A stretch of DNA of 64,000 nt, taken from Flavobacteriales bacterium. GTDB taxonomy: Bacteria; Bacteroidota; Bacteroidia; Flavobacteriales_F; PHOS-HE28. Each line of letters begins with the position of its first letter. Within the stretch, counting starts at the first letter, position 1. The stretch lies in contig JADZAC010000036.1 in assembly GCA_020852835.1 (NCBI GenBank), positions 1 to 64,000 of the forward strand, written 5' to 3'. Below are positions 1 to 8,257 of the stretch, piece after piece. The position numbers and the translations under genes were made by a program. Under the pieces are notes generated by a model. The model made no database searches. It saw only the letters and a list, made by a program, of their open reading frames with translations, and was not told where the DNA came from.

Positions 1-2796
1 CTGGTAGCGGTTGCTTCCATGGCGCAAACCATTCGGGTGCAACCCTATCTGCAGGATGCGGAACCCTCGCGGATGACGATCATGTGGGAGACCACCAGCG
101 GCACCCAGAGCACGGTGGATTACGGCACCACCACTGCGCTTGGCAACAGCGTGAACGGCGCATCTTTCAGCAGCTCAGGAACAGCCCGGGTCCACACGGT
201 AACGCTTAAGGGCCTGTTGCCCAATACACTGTACTACTACCGCGCGACCACCGGCCCCGCCGTGTCGGCCATTCACCGCTTCCGTACACCAGCACTGCAG
301 AGCGCAGAGCCACGTACCGTGATCGTGGCCATGAGCGACATGCAGAAGGATGGCGGCTACCCCAACAAATTCTGGCAGGTGGTGCACAACGGGGTGATCC
401 AGCTGGTAAATGATTCGATGGGCCCGGAGCTGTGCGACGAACTTTCAATGGTGATCCTTGCCGGAGACCTCGTGGCGGACGGCACCAACTACGGCTCGTG
501 GAAGACCGACTTCTTCGACCCCGCTGCGGACCTATTCGCCGATGTGCCGGTATATCCTGCCATTGGCAACCACGAGCAGAACAGCCCCAACTACTTCAAT
601 TATTTCCAGCTGCCCAAAAACGGCACTCCGGATTTTGGCGAGCATTGGTGGTACAAGGACCATGGCAACCTACGCATCATCGGGCTGAACACCAACCCGG
701 CCTACCAGCAACAGGCACAGCTGGACTGGCTGGACAGCGTGCTTGCCGATGCGGCCACGGATCCGGACATCGACTTCGTGTTCGCCCACTTCCACCACCC
801 CTTCCACAGCGAACTGTGGATCGCTGGAAACACCGACTACACCGGGGAGGTGATCGGCCGGATGGAGAATTTCAGCACCGCCACAGGCAAGCCGAGCGCC
901 CATTTATTCGGCCATACGCACGCGTATTCGCGCGGCGCAAGCAAGGACCATGTTCATTTGATGGTGAACGTGGCGACGGCCGCCGGACATATCGACCACT
1001 GGGGTGAGTACGCGCAGATGGACTATCCGGAATATTCCATCAGCCAGGATGAATACGGCTTCGTATTGATCGAAGTGGAGGCCGGCGACGACCCGCAGTT
1101 CACCCTCAAGCGCTACAGCCTCGGGGATGAGGTCGTCACCAAGAACAACGCATTGGAGGACATGCTCACCATCCATCGCTACGGCAACGCACCCGTGCAG
1201 CCCGGCGGATCTTATCCCACCGGCGGCATGACCGTCTCGCCGGATTGCGTGGTGCTTAAGGGCACGCCCTTCACGGATGCCGACGGCGGCCCGCACCGGG
1301 ATTCACAGTGGCAGGTGGGCACCAGTTGCACGGACTGGACGAACCCGGTGGTGGACAGCTGGCGGCAATACCAGGACTGGTACTACGAAACGGACCTGCA
1401 GGCAGGCGATGACCTCACCGACGAGCAGGTGACCACCTTGCTGCCCGGTACCAACTACTGCTGGCGCGTGCGCTACCGCGATGAGGACATGAAATGGAGC
1501 GCATGGTCCGATCCGGAATCCTTCACCACGGGCCCGTCGGCGGCAGGCCCGAACCTGCTTGCAAACCCGGGTGCTGAGAACGGCACCACCGCGTGGGCCA
1601 CCACTGCGGGGGTGATCGAATCCTTGGCCGCAGGTGAATGCGACGGAGCCTCCCCCCATGCCGGCACCTATTATTTCGCTGTGGGTGCCTTGTGTACGGA
1701 GAACGCCTTCGCCCGCGCGGAACAGGCCATCGACGTGGGTGCCCAGGCCGCTGCCATCGATGTGGGCGGCATGGCCGTGAGCTTCGGCGGGTGGCTGCGC
1801 GACTGGAACGGGGATGACCGCCCCGACATGTTCCTCGCCTTCCGCGATGCGGACGGAACGGTGCTCGACACGACCAGCACCGTGAGCAACCAAACGGGAA
1901 CATGGACCTTGTTGCAGCAGACCGTGCCGCTGCCGCCAGGCACACGTTCCATCACGGCGGTGCTCACCGGCACACGGTTCGGCGGGCAAGACAACGACAG
2001 CTACTTCGACGACCTCTTCGTGCGCCTGCTCACCAACGTACAGTGCAGCGAACCATACGTGCGCCCGCAGGTCACGGTGATGCTCGAAGGGCCGTACGAT
2101 CAGCAGACAGGCCTGATGCACGACAGCCTGCGCGTGCATGGGCTGCTGCCGGGGATGGAGCCGTTCACTGCGCTCGGCTTCATCCAAATGGGTGAAGGCG
2201 GCGGGGAACATTTGGATACCGCAGCGTTCTCCAACACAGGGCCGGATGCCGTGGTGGATTGGATCTTGCTCGAGTTGCGCACGGACACCACGGCAGCGAG
2301 CACCGTGGCCACGCGTTCATGCCTGCTTTTGCGCAATGGGCGCGTGGTGGGCATGGACGGTATTTCACCGCCGCAGATCACTGCGCTTCCGGGGAATTAT
2401 TACCTAGTGGTGCGCCATCGCAATCACCTCGGGGTGATGACGGCGTTGCCGGTGGAGCTGTCCGATGGCACAGCCGTGGTTGATCTGTCAGACCCCGCAT
2501 TTCCCACATACGGGGCCGATGCGCGGAAAATGATCGGAAGCAAAGCCCTGCTATGGGCGGGCAATGCGGCCGCGGACCATGTGATCAGGTACACTGGTGC
2601 CGCCAACGACCGCGATCCGATCATGGCCGCCATCGGAGGCTTGATCCCCACGGCTACGGTCACCGGCTATCGCAGCGAAGACGTGAACATGGACGGCGTG
2701 GCCAAATACGCCGGCGCCAATAACGACCGCGATCCGATCTTGTTGAACATCAACTCGGCGATGCCAACTTCCATCAGGCTGGAACAGGTGCCGTGA
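1..2796 (+). CDS. Secreted metallophosphoesterase, purple acid phosphatase-like, multidomain (5' partial)
   Basis: Calcineurin-like phosphoesterase, expected outside the cytoplasm. The first ATG is at 19, but the frame is open to base 1 and reads LVAVAS just before it, like the end of a signal peptide, so the true start is probably left of the window. Counting from base 19: an N-terminal FN3-type purple acid phosphatase domain (about 1-90), then the metal-binding core with AGDL near 148, GNHE near 182, HFHHPF near 256 and GHTH near 297. A second FN3-like domain lies at about 425-505, a jelly-roll-like segment at 508-670, and a C-terminal module with two YTGAANDRDPI-type repeats around a DVNMDG calcium-loop-like motif. 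The phosphatase fold is secure; the substrate is unknown. It is followed by a convergent hppD. Confidence 0.85.
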   Translation: MVAVASMAQTIRVQPYLQDAEPSRMTIMWETTSGTQSTVDYGTTTALGNSVNGASFSSSGTARVHTVTLKGLLPNTLYYYRATTGPAVSAIHRFRTPALQSAEPRTVIVAMSDMQKDGGYPNKFWQVVHNGVIQLVNDSMGPELCDELSMVILAGDLVADGTNYGSWKTDFFDPAADLFADVPVYPAIGNHEQNSPNYFNYFQLPKNGTPDFGEHWWYKDHGNLRIIGLNTNPAYQQQAQLDWLDSVLADAATDPDIDFVFAHFHHPFHSELWIAGNTDYTGEVIGRMENFSTATGKPSAHLFGHTHAYSRGASKDHVHLMVNVATAAGHIDHWGEYAQMDYPEYSISQDEYGFVLIEVEAGDDPQFTLKRYSLGDEVVTKNNALEDMLTIHRYGNAPVQPGGSYPTGGMTVSPDCVVLKGTPFTDADGGPHRDSQWQVGTSCTDWTNPVVDSWRQYQDWYYETDLQAGDDLTDEQVTTLLPGTNYCWRVRYRDEDMKWSAWSDPESFTTGPSAAGPNLLANPGAENGTTAWATTAGVIESLAAGECDGASPHAGTYYFAVGALCTENAFARAEQAIDVGAQAAAIDVGGMAVSFGGWLRDWNGDDRPDMFLAFRDADGTVLDTTSTVSNQTGTWTLLQQTVPLPPGTRSITAVLTGTRFGGQDNDSYFDDLFVRLLTNVQCSEPYVRPQVTVMLEGPYDQQTGLMHDSLRVHGLLPGMEPFTALGFIQMGEGGGEHLDTAAFSNTGPDAVVDWILLELRTDTTAASTVATRSCLLLRNGRVVGMDGISPPQITALPGNYYLVVRHRNHLGVMTALPVELSDGTAVVDLSDPAFPTYGADARKMIGSKALLWAGNAAADHVIRYTGAANDRDPIMAAIGGLIPTATVTGYRSEDVNMDGVAKYAGANNDRDPILLNINSAMPTSIRLEQVP

Positions 2797-2918
2797 GCGG
2801 AGGGCCTGGATGGAATCGCCCCGCTTCACACATGCTTGATCCGATCACCTGACGTACCGGCCCGTCAGCGCCTGTGCAATGTGTTGATCTTCACGCCAAA
2901 GCGTTCGTAGGAAGAGCT

Positions 2919-4058
2919 TCACAGCGTCCCCCTGCTCTCCTGCTCCCGTTCGATCGCCTCGAACAGCGCCTTGAAGTTGCCTTTGCCGAAGCTCTTGGCG
3001 CCTTTGCGCTGGATGATCTCGAAGAAGAGCGTAGGGCGGTCCTCCACCGGCTTGGTGAAAAGCTGCAGCAGGTAGCCTTCGTCGTCGCGGTCCACCAGGA
3101 TGCCCAGCTCGGCCAGCGGCGCCAGGTCCTCCTCGATAGGGCCCACGCGGTCCAGCAGTCCTTCGTAGTAGGTGCTGGGCACCTTGAGGAACTCCACGCC
3201 GCGGCTCATCAGGTCGCGCACGGTCTTCACAATGTTGTCCGTGGCCACCGCAATGTGCTGCACGCCCGGGCCGTTGTAGAAGTCCAGGTATTCCTCCACT
3301 TGGCTCTTCTTCTTGCCCTCGGCCGGCTCGTTGATGGGGAACTTGATGCGGCCGTTGCCGTTGCTCATCACCTTGCTCATCAAGGCGCTGTACTCGGTGC
3401 TGATGTCCTTGTCGTCGAAGCCCAGCACGTTGGCGAAGCCCATCACCTCCTCGTAGAACTTCACCCACGGGTTCATCTCGTTCCAGCCCACGTTGCCCAC
3501 CATGTGGTCCACGTATTTCAGGCCGGTGGGCGTGGGGTTGTACGCGCTCTTCCACGGCTTGTAGCCAGGCAGGAAGGTGCCGTGGTAGTTCTTGCGCTCA
3601 ATGAAGAGGTGTACTGTGTCGCCGTAGATGTGGATGCCGCTCTTCACCACTTCGCCGTCGCCGTCCTTCTCCACGGTGGGTTTCATGTAGCTCTTGGCGC
3701 CGCGCTTGGTGGTTTCCTCCCAGGCCTTGGTGGCATCGTCCACCCAGAGGGCGATCACCTTCACGCCGTCTCCATGCTTGCGCAGGTGGTCGTTGATCGG
3801 GTGGTCCTGCGTCATCGGCGTGGTGAGCACCAAGCGGATCTTGTCCTGTACGATCACGTAGCTGGTGCGGTCCTTCACACCTGTCTCCAAGCCGGCGTAT
3901 GCCAAGCTCTGGAAGCCGAAGGCCGTCTTGTAGAAATGGGCGGCCTGCTTGGCATTGCCCACGTAGAATTCGATGTAGTCGGTGCCGAGCAAGGGGAGGA
4001 AGTCGGCGGCTTCAGGAACTACTTTTTCAAGCTGGGGAGTTGCGCTTTCGATGGCCAT
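2919..4058 (-). CDS. hppD: 4-hydroxyphenylpyruvate dioxygenase
   Basis: Fe(II) dioxygenase that converts 4-hydroxyphenylpyruvate to homogentisate in tyrosine catabolism. The 379-residue product has the two vicinal-oxygen-chelate halves of the family. The expected iron ligands are visible: H185 (in YVDHMVGN), H268 (in GVQHIAVA) and E347 (in FFEIIQRKG). The C-terminal RKGAKSFGKGNFKALF helix region is typical. The ATG at 4058 is the natural start. It lies in the same direction as hmgA, the next enzyme of the pathway, but the two are separated by a small inserted four-helix-bundle gene. Length and motifs are complete, so it should be functional. Confidence 0.97.
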   Translation of the reverse strand: MAIESATPQLEKVVPEAADFLPLLGTDYIEFYVGNAKQAAHFYKTAFGFQSLAYAGLETGVKDRTSYVIVQDKIRLVLTTPMTQDHPINDHLRKHGDGVKVIALWVDDATKAWEETTKRGAKSYMKPTVEKDGDGEVVKSGIHIYGDTVHLFIERKNYHGTFLPGYKPWKSAYNPTPTGLKYVDHMVGNVGWNEMNPWVKFYEEVMGFANVLGFDDKDISTEYSALMSKVMSNGNGRIKFPINEPAEGKKKSQVEEYLDFYNGPGVQHIAVATDNIVKTVRDLMSRGVEFLKVPSTYYEGLLDRVGPIEEDLAPLAELGILVDRDDEGYLLQLFTKPVEDRPTLFFEIIQRKGAKSFGKGNFKALFEAIEREQESRGTL

Positions 4059-4077
4059 GGTGTTGCGGATGTGACGA

Positions 4078-4616
4078 TCAGAAGATCAGAAAATGGAATG
4101 CCTTTGGATCGACCAAGCATTTTTTGATCTTTCGATCGCCTCGTTGTCTGATCAGAGCTTAGTGTTGCTGGTTGAGATGATCTTGTTGAGGATGCGTACG
4201 ATCGGGAGGAGCTTCCCCAGGTACGCGTTTACAGTGGCCAAGTTACGTTCAATGCAGAGCAGAAGCCAATATTCGGTTTCATCAGCCTCTTTCAAGGCGA
4301 TCTTCATCTTGTGGATGAAGTCCTTCAAGCTCTCTCCGTTCTGTGCTTCGCGCACCAAGGCACCGATGGTGGTGCCGGAGCGGAGCAGCTGGTTGGACAC
4401 GGCAAACTTCTTCTTTTCCTGAAGTTCATCGGACAAATCCCAGATGGCCAGTGCGAACTGAAAGGGCATGGACACAATTGCGTTGTCCTCGTAACGGGCG
4501 TTGTACGAGGCGGGCGCCTCAGCCACCACCCCGTTTCCAAAGAAATCGTCCTGCACGATGGCGTTCTGCCATTGTTTTATGTCAAGCTCGCGCAGATCCA
4601 TTTTCTGATCTTCTGA
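4078..4616. mobile_element. Inverted-repeat-bounded cassette carrying a four-helix-bundle gene
   Basis: CCATTTTCTGATCTTCTGA occurs at 4598-4616, and its exact reverse complement at 4078-4096. This gives a perfect 19-bp inverted repeat around the four-helix-bundle gene. The right copy contains that gene's start codon and runs into an array of TCTGATC units. The cassette separates hppD from hmgA, consecutive enzymes of one pathway, as an insertion would. No transposase is present and no target-site duplication was recognised. Calling it mobile is inference. Confidence 0.5.
4152..4601 (-). CDS. Four-helix-bundle protein (23S rRNA intervening-sequence protein family)
   Basis: A 149-residue protein. 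Residues from about 44 onward match the TIGR02436/S23 family: NQLLRSGTTIGALVREA, then a DFIHKMKIALKEADETEYWL helix region and a third helix with LGKLLPIVRILNKI. The family folds as a small pentameric four-helix bundle. Its function is not settled, and the name comes from copies found inside 23S rRNA spacers; there is no rRNA here. The first 43 residues (MDLRELDIKQWQNAIVQ...) go beyond the usual family length. The gene lies between hppD and hmgA and is flanked by inverted TTCTGATC-type repeats. Its ATG is inside the right repeat copy. Confidence 0.8.
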   Translation of the reverse strand: MDLRELDIKQWQNAIVQDDFFGNGVVAEAPASYNARYEDNAIVSMPFQFALAIWDLSDELQEKKKFAVSNQLLRSGTTIGALVREAQNGESLKDFIHKMKIALKEADETEYWLLLCIERNLATVNAYLGKLLPIVRILNKIISTSNTKL

Positions 4617-4685
4617 CCTTCTGATCGTCTGACCTTCTGATCGTCTGATCTTCTGATCGTCTGATCGTCTGATCTTCTGATCGCC
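4604..4685. repeat. TCTGATC tandem short-repeat array
   Basis: About ten head-to-tail units of 7-9 bases (TCTGATC, TTCTGACC, TTCTGATCG variants) fill the whole gap between the hmgA stop codon and the four-helix-bundle start. A shorter inverted copy lies at 4075-4096. Units are too short and unspaced to be CRISPR. Confidence 0.85.
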
Positions 4686-5843
4686 TCACTCCAGCCAGCT
4701 CTTCCAGTACTTCCCATCATCGATCTTCAGCGCTTCCTCGGTCACCATCAATGGGCGGAAGGTGTCCACCATCACGGCCAGCTCGTTGGTTTCTTTCTGG
4801 CCGATGCTGCGCTCCATGGCGCCCGGGTGCGGGCCGTGGGGGATGCCTGCGGGGTGCAGGCTGATGTGGCCCGGACCGATGTCGTTGCGGCTCATGAAAT
4901 CGCCGGCCACGTAGTAGAGCATCTCATCGCTGTCGATGTTGCTGTGGTTGTATGGCGCGGGGATGGCCTGTGGATGATAGTCGTAGAGGCGCGGCACGAA
5001 GCTGCAGATCACCATCGCGTCGGTCTCGAAGGTCTGATGGATGGGCGGCGGAAGGTGCACACGGCCGGTGATGGGCTCAAAGTCGTGGATGCTGAAGGCA
5101 TAAGGGTAGTTGTAGCCGTCCCAGCCCACCACGTCAAAGGGGTGCGTGGCGTAGACCAGCTCGTGCAGCATGTTCTGCTTTTTCACCTTCACCGTGAAGT
5201 CGCCTTTTTTGTCGATGGTCTCCAGCTTTTTCGGTCGGCGGATATCGCGCTCGCAGTAAGGACTGTGCTCCAGCATCTGGCCGAACCAGTTACGGTAACG
5301 CTTCGGGGTGTACACCGGGCGATGGCTTTCCACGATCAACAAGCGGTTGTCGCTGTCCTTGAACTCCATGGTGTAGATCATCCCGCGGGGGATCATCAGG
5401 TAGTCACCGTACTTGAAGTCGATGTTGCCCAGCAGAGTGCGCAACGTGCCGCTGCCCTTATGGATGAAGATGACCTCGTCGCAGTCGGCGTTCTTGTAGA
5501 AGTAATCCACCGTTTTGGCCTGTGGGGCGGCCAAAACCACGGCGCAGTCCCCGTTCACCAAGATGGCTTTGCGTGCGGCGAGGTGGTCCTTCTCGGGCTT
5601 GGTCTTGAAACCGTGCAGGCGCAAGGAGCGAAGGTTCTTTTCCACCGCGATCTTGGGCGTTACGTCCTTGGGCTTGTTCAACGCCTTCACCTGCGTGGGG
5701 CGGTGAATGTGGTAGAGCAGGGAGCTCATGCCATCGAAGCCGATGGTGCCGAACAGTTGTTCGTAGAAGATGCGGTCCTTGCCGTTCTTGAATACGGTGT
5801 GGCGTTTGTGGGGGATCTTGCCGAGGGTGTGGTAGATGGGCAT
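4686..5843 (-). CDS. hmgA: Homogentisate 1,2-dioxygenase
   Basis: Ring-cleaving Fe(II) dioxygenase that converts homogentisate to maleylacetoacetate, the step after HppD. The 385-residue cupin protein carries the family iron-ligand region: HSNIDSDEMLYY (H300, E307) followed by the histidine cluster HPAGIPHGPHP (330-340). Substrate-region signatures such as GWDGYNYPYAFSIHDFEP are also present. It is shorter than the roughly 440-residue animal and proteobacterial enzymes and resembles the compact bacterial form. ATG at 5843. The next pathway enzymes (isomerase, fumarylacetoacetase) are not in the window. Confidence 0.95.
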   Translation of the reverse strand: MPIYHTLGKIPHKRHTVFKNGKDRIFYEQLFGTIGFDGMSSLLYHIHRPTQVKALNKPKDVTPKIAVEKNLRSLRLHGFKTKPEKDHLAARKAILVNGDCAVVLAAPQAKTVDYFYKNADCDEVIFIHKGSGTLRTLLGNIDFKYGDYLMIPRGMIYTMEFKDSDNRLLIVESHRPVYTPKRYRNWFGQMLEHSPYCERDIRRPKKLETIDKKGDFTVKVKKQNMLHELVYATHPFDVVGWDGYNYPYAFSIHDFEPITGRVHLPPPIHQTFETDAMVICSFVPRLYDYHPQAIPAPYNHSNIDSDEMLYYVAGDFMSRNDIGPGHISLHPAGIPHGPHPGAMERSIGQKETNELAVMVDTFRPLMVTEEALKIDDGKYWKSWLE

Positions 5844-5848
5844 CTTGT

Positions 5849-5962
5849 TCCGGTTGCCGGTTGTTTGGTTGCGGGTTGCGCCCTGCCAACTAGGTCCTGC
5901 GAACCTTGTCCTTCGGGTTGTCCGGTTGCGGGTTGGCTGGTTACGTGTTGCGGGTTGTCTTT
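5849..5962. repeat. GGTTGCGGGTTG-type dispersed repeat, intergenic
   Basis: The gap between hmgA and trhO is largely made of degenerate GGTTGC/CGGGTTG units (CCGGTTGCGGGTTGGC, GTTGCGGGTTGTC and others). The same motif recurs inside trhO (6533-6568), and a shorter degenerate version lies upstream of fcl near 35735-35760. Confidence 0.7.
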
Positions 5963-5972
5963 TCGCGCAAGC

Positions 5973-7160
5973 CTATGCGCTGGCCTCTTCCTTTTGGTTG
6001 ATGGATGTCAGTTCAGGATGCAGCGTGCCGCGGAGGGCGAGCAGTTCCTCTTCTTCCCGGATGCGCTTGCGCAGGCCCTCCGGGTCGTTGATGGCCTTGG
6101 TCTTGGTACTGCGCGTGCTGCGGCCTTTTCGCCAAACACGCTGCACTTCCATGGGCAGGAGGTGGATCTCCCGGCAACTCGGTGAGCAGCAGTCGGCATA
6201 TTTCGCGGCGCAAGCTTCGCACTGCACCAGCAGCATGTTGCAGGTGGCCTCGTGGCAATTGCCGATGCGGTCGCACGGTGCGCCGCACTGCATGCAGGTG
6301 CCCACCACATCGTCCGTGATGCGCTCGGACAGCCGTTCATCAAACACGAAGTTCTGGCCGAGGTATTTGCTCTTCAGCCCCATGGCCTTGAGCTGGCGCG
6401 CATAATCGATGATGCCGCCGTGCAGCTGATTCACCTTGTTGTAGCCGTGGTGTTTCAAATAGGCGCTGGCCTTTTCGCAGCGGATGCCGCCGGTGCAGTA
6501 GAGCAAGATCTCGGGATGGTGGAGAGTTGAATCCGTTGCGGGTTGGCCGGTTTCGGGTTGCGGGTTGGTATCAACATCCTCACCATTCACCTTTCCCAGC
6601 ATTTCCACCACCTCTTCGATTGCTCCCCGGAAGGTATCGGCTTTGGGCAGATAGGCCCCCTCGAAGTGCCCGATGGCGCACTCGTAGTTGTTGCGCATGT
6701 CGATCACCAGCGCGCCTTCCTCCAGCTTGCGGTTGAAGGTGGCCGCATCCAGGTGTTGGCCCACGTTCGTCACGTCGAAGGCGTCATCGTCAAGGCCATC
6801 GGCAACGATCTTCTTCCTCGCCTTGATCATGAGCTTGAGGAAGCTCTTGCCATCGTCCTCCACGGCGATTTTCCAAGGTACGGCGCGGAAAGCATCCCGT
6901 CCATCCAGGTCCTGCCGGAAGGCCCCGAGGTTGGCCGTGGGCACGCTTACCTGGGCATTGATGCCTTCCGGAGCGATGTAGATGCGCCCGAGCACGCCCA
7001 AGGCTTCCCAGGCTTGATAAAGCGCATGGCGGAGCTCCTCCACCGTGTTCAACCGCACGTAACGGTAGAAGGAGAGGGTGGTGCGGGGTGTTCCTTCCCG
7101 CTCCAACCGTGCGCGGAGCTCCCCAGGGCTGCGCAGATTCCGGAGGCGGTGGGCTTCCAT
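5973..7160 (-). CDS. trhO: tRNA uridine(34) hydroxylase TrhO (rhodanese domain)
   Basis: Oxygen-dependent hydroxylase that makes 5-hydroxyuridine at tRNA position 34; 395 residues from the ATG at 7160. An N-terminal acylphosphatase-like domain (FYRYVRLN, IAPEGINAQVS) is followed by a rhodanese domain with the active-site loop LYCTGGIRCEKAS and a Cys-rich tail (CMQCGAPC ... CEACAAKYADCC). The open frame runs upstream to 8015, but that part lies over the opposite-strand tdh-like gene. The ATG at 7160 has a TAAATTCG box five bases upstream, so it is chosen. Oddity: about 20 residues (DTNPQPETGQPATDS region) just before the catalytic strand are encoded by a GGTTGCGGGTTG repeat and are absent from typical relatives as I recall them. 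Confidence 0.9.
   Translation of the reverse strand: MEAHRLRNLRSPGELRARLEREGTPRTTLSFYRYVRLNTVEELRHALYQAWEALGVLGRIYIAPEGINAQVSVPTANLGAFRQDLDGRDAFRAVPWKIAVEDDGKSFLKLMIKARKKIVADGLDDDAFDVTNVGQHLDAATFNRKLEEGALVIDMRNNYECAIGHFEGAYLPKADTFRGAIEEVVEMLGKVNGEDVDTNPQPETGQPATDSTLHHPEILLYCTGGIRCEKASAYLKHHGYNKVNQLHGGIIDYARQLKAMGLKSKYLGQNFVFDERLSERITDDVVGTCMQCGAPCDRIGNCHEATCNMLLVQCEACAAKYADCCSPSCREIHLLPMEVQRVWRKGRSTRSTKTKAINDPEGLRKRIREEEELLALRGTLHPELTSINQKEEASA
6533..6568. repeat. GGTTGCGGGTTG repeat inside trhO
   Basis: Two units (CCGTTGCGGGTTGGCC and TTTCGGGTTGCGGGTTGG) match the intergenic repeat at 5849-5962. On the coding strand they are read in frame as part of a polar, proline-rich loop, with no frameshift or stop. 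Confidence 0.75.
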
Positions 7161-7165
7161 GGGGG

Positions 7166-7210
7166 CGAATTTACGCCCTGACAAGGGAGAGCTTGGCGCT
7201 GGTAGCTTTG
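7166..7210. promoter_or_regulatory. Divergent promoters for trhO and the tdh-like gene
   Basis: Minus strand: TAAATTCG at 7173-7166, five bases before the trhO ATG. Plus strand: TAGCTTTG at 7203-7210, a perfect TAnnTTTG box 34 bases before the tdh-like ATG at 7245. Both fit the Bacteroidota -7 element. No clear -33 TTG was assigned. Confidence 0.5.
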
Positions 7211-7244
7211 GCGCGTCCAATTCATACTTATCCATCCCCAAGGC

Positions 7245-8192
7245 ATGTCCAGGAAGATCCTCGTAATCGGCTCCAGCGGCCAGATCGGTACCGAGCTCGT
7301 GGAAGGTTTGCGCGCGCGGTTCGGCAATGATAGCGTGGTGGCCAGCGATATCAAGGAGCCGCAGGTGAAGCAGGAAGGCCCGTTTGCCATGGTGAACGCC
7401 ATGGACCGCCACGGTATTGAGCGCATCCTGGACAAGCACGGCATCACCGAGGTGTACCTGTTGGCCGCGCTGCTCAGCGCAACCGCCGAGAAGGACCCTG
7501 CCTTCGCCTGGAAGCTGAACATGGAGAGCCTGCTCATCATCCTGGAGCTGGCGCGGGAAGGACGCTTGCAGAAGGTCTATTGGCCCAGCAGCATCGCGGC
7601 CTTCGGACCCACTACGCCGAAGGACATGACACCGCAGCACACCGTGACCGAACCCAGTACGGTTTACGGCATCAGCAAGCTGGCCGGCGAAGGCTGGTGC
7701 AACTACTACCACCACCGCTATGGCGTGGATGTCCGCAGCATCCGCTACCCGGGCCTCATCGGATGGAAGAGCGCGCCCGGCGGCGGCACCACGGATTATG
7801 CCGTGCACATCTTCCACGAGGCGATCAAGCATGGCAAGTACACCAGCTTCCTGGGGCCCAAGAGCATGCTGCCCATGATGTACATGCCCGACGCCATCCG
7901 CGCCACCATTGAGCTGATGGAAACCCCGGCCGACCGCATCAAGGAACGCACCAGCTACAACCTCGCCGGGCTCAGTTTCACCCCGGAGCAGATCGCCGCC
8001 GAAGTGGCCAAGCACGTTCCGGGCTTCCAGATCGCATACGCCCCCGATGTGCGCCAGAACTACGCCGATTCCTGGCCCAACAGCATTGACGACAGTGCCG
8101 CACGGACCGATTGGGGCTGGAAACCGCTATACGACCTGAAGGCCATGGTGGCCGATATGATGGCCCACCTGAAGCCCTTGTTGGGCCATTAG
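7245..8192 (+). CDS. SDR-family L-threonine 3-dehydrogenase-like protein
   Basis: Extended short-chain dehydrogenase of 315 residues. It has an N-terminal NAD-binding GSSGQIG motif, the catalytic Ser region WPSSIAAFG and YGISK supplying the Tyr and Lys. The sequence around SIRYPGLIGWKSAPGGGTTDYA and the LAALLSA segment match the NAD-dependent threonine 3-dehydrogenases of Flavobacterium/Cytophaga type. These oxidise threonine to 2-amino-3-ketobutyrate and are unrelated to the zinc-dependent Tdh of E. coli. The partner kbl is not in the window, so the substrate rests on family resemblance. It is divergent from trhO with about 85 bases between the starts. Confidence 0.85.
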   Translation: MSRKILVIGSSGQIGTELVEGLRARFGNDSVVASDIKEPQVKQEGPFAMVNAMDRHGIERILDKHGITEVYLLAALLSATAEKDPAFAWKLNMESLLIILELAREGRLQKVYWPSSIAAFGPTTPKDMTPQHTVTEPSTVYGISKLAGEGWCNYYHHRYGVDVRSIRYPGLIGWKSAPGGGTTDYAVHIFHEAIKHGKYTSFLGPKSMLPMMYMPDAIRATIELMETPADRIKERTSYNLAGLSFTPEQIAAEVAKHVPGFQIAYAPDVRQNYADSWPNSIDDSAARTDWGWKPLYDLKAMVADMMAHLKPLLGH

Positions 8193-8257
8193 GCGGGCAC
8201 GGGTGTAACCCCGGGACCGCCGATCCCGTTTCGCCGGGGCGAAGCAGTCTCCCGCCC

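Noticed and set aside
4152..4601. Presence of an rRNA gene, because the family is named after 23S intervening sequences
   Set aside because: The flanks are hppD and hmgA, and no rRNA-like sequence was found.
4604..4685. CRISPR array at the TCTGATC repeats
   Set aside because: Units are 7-9 bases with no spacers, and no cas gene is nearby.
7161..8015. Upstream extension of trhO to 680 residues
   Set aside because: It lies antisense to the tdh-like gene, and the normal TrhO N-terminus with a -7 box begins at 7160.
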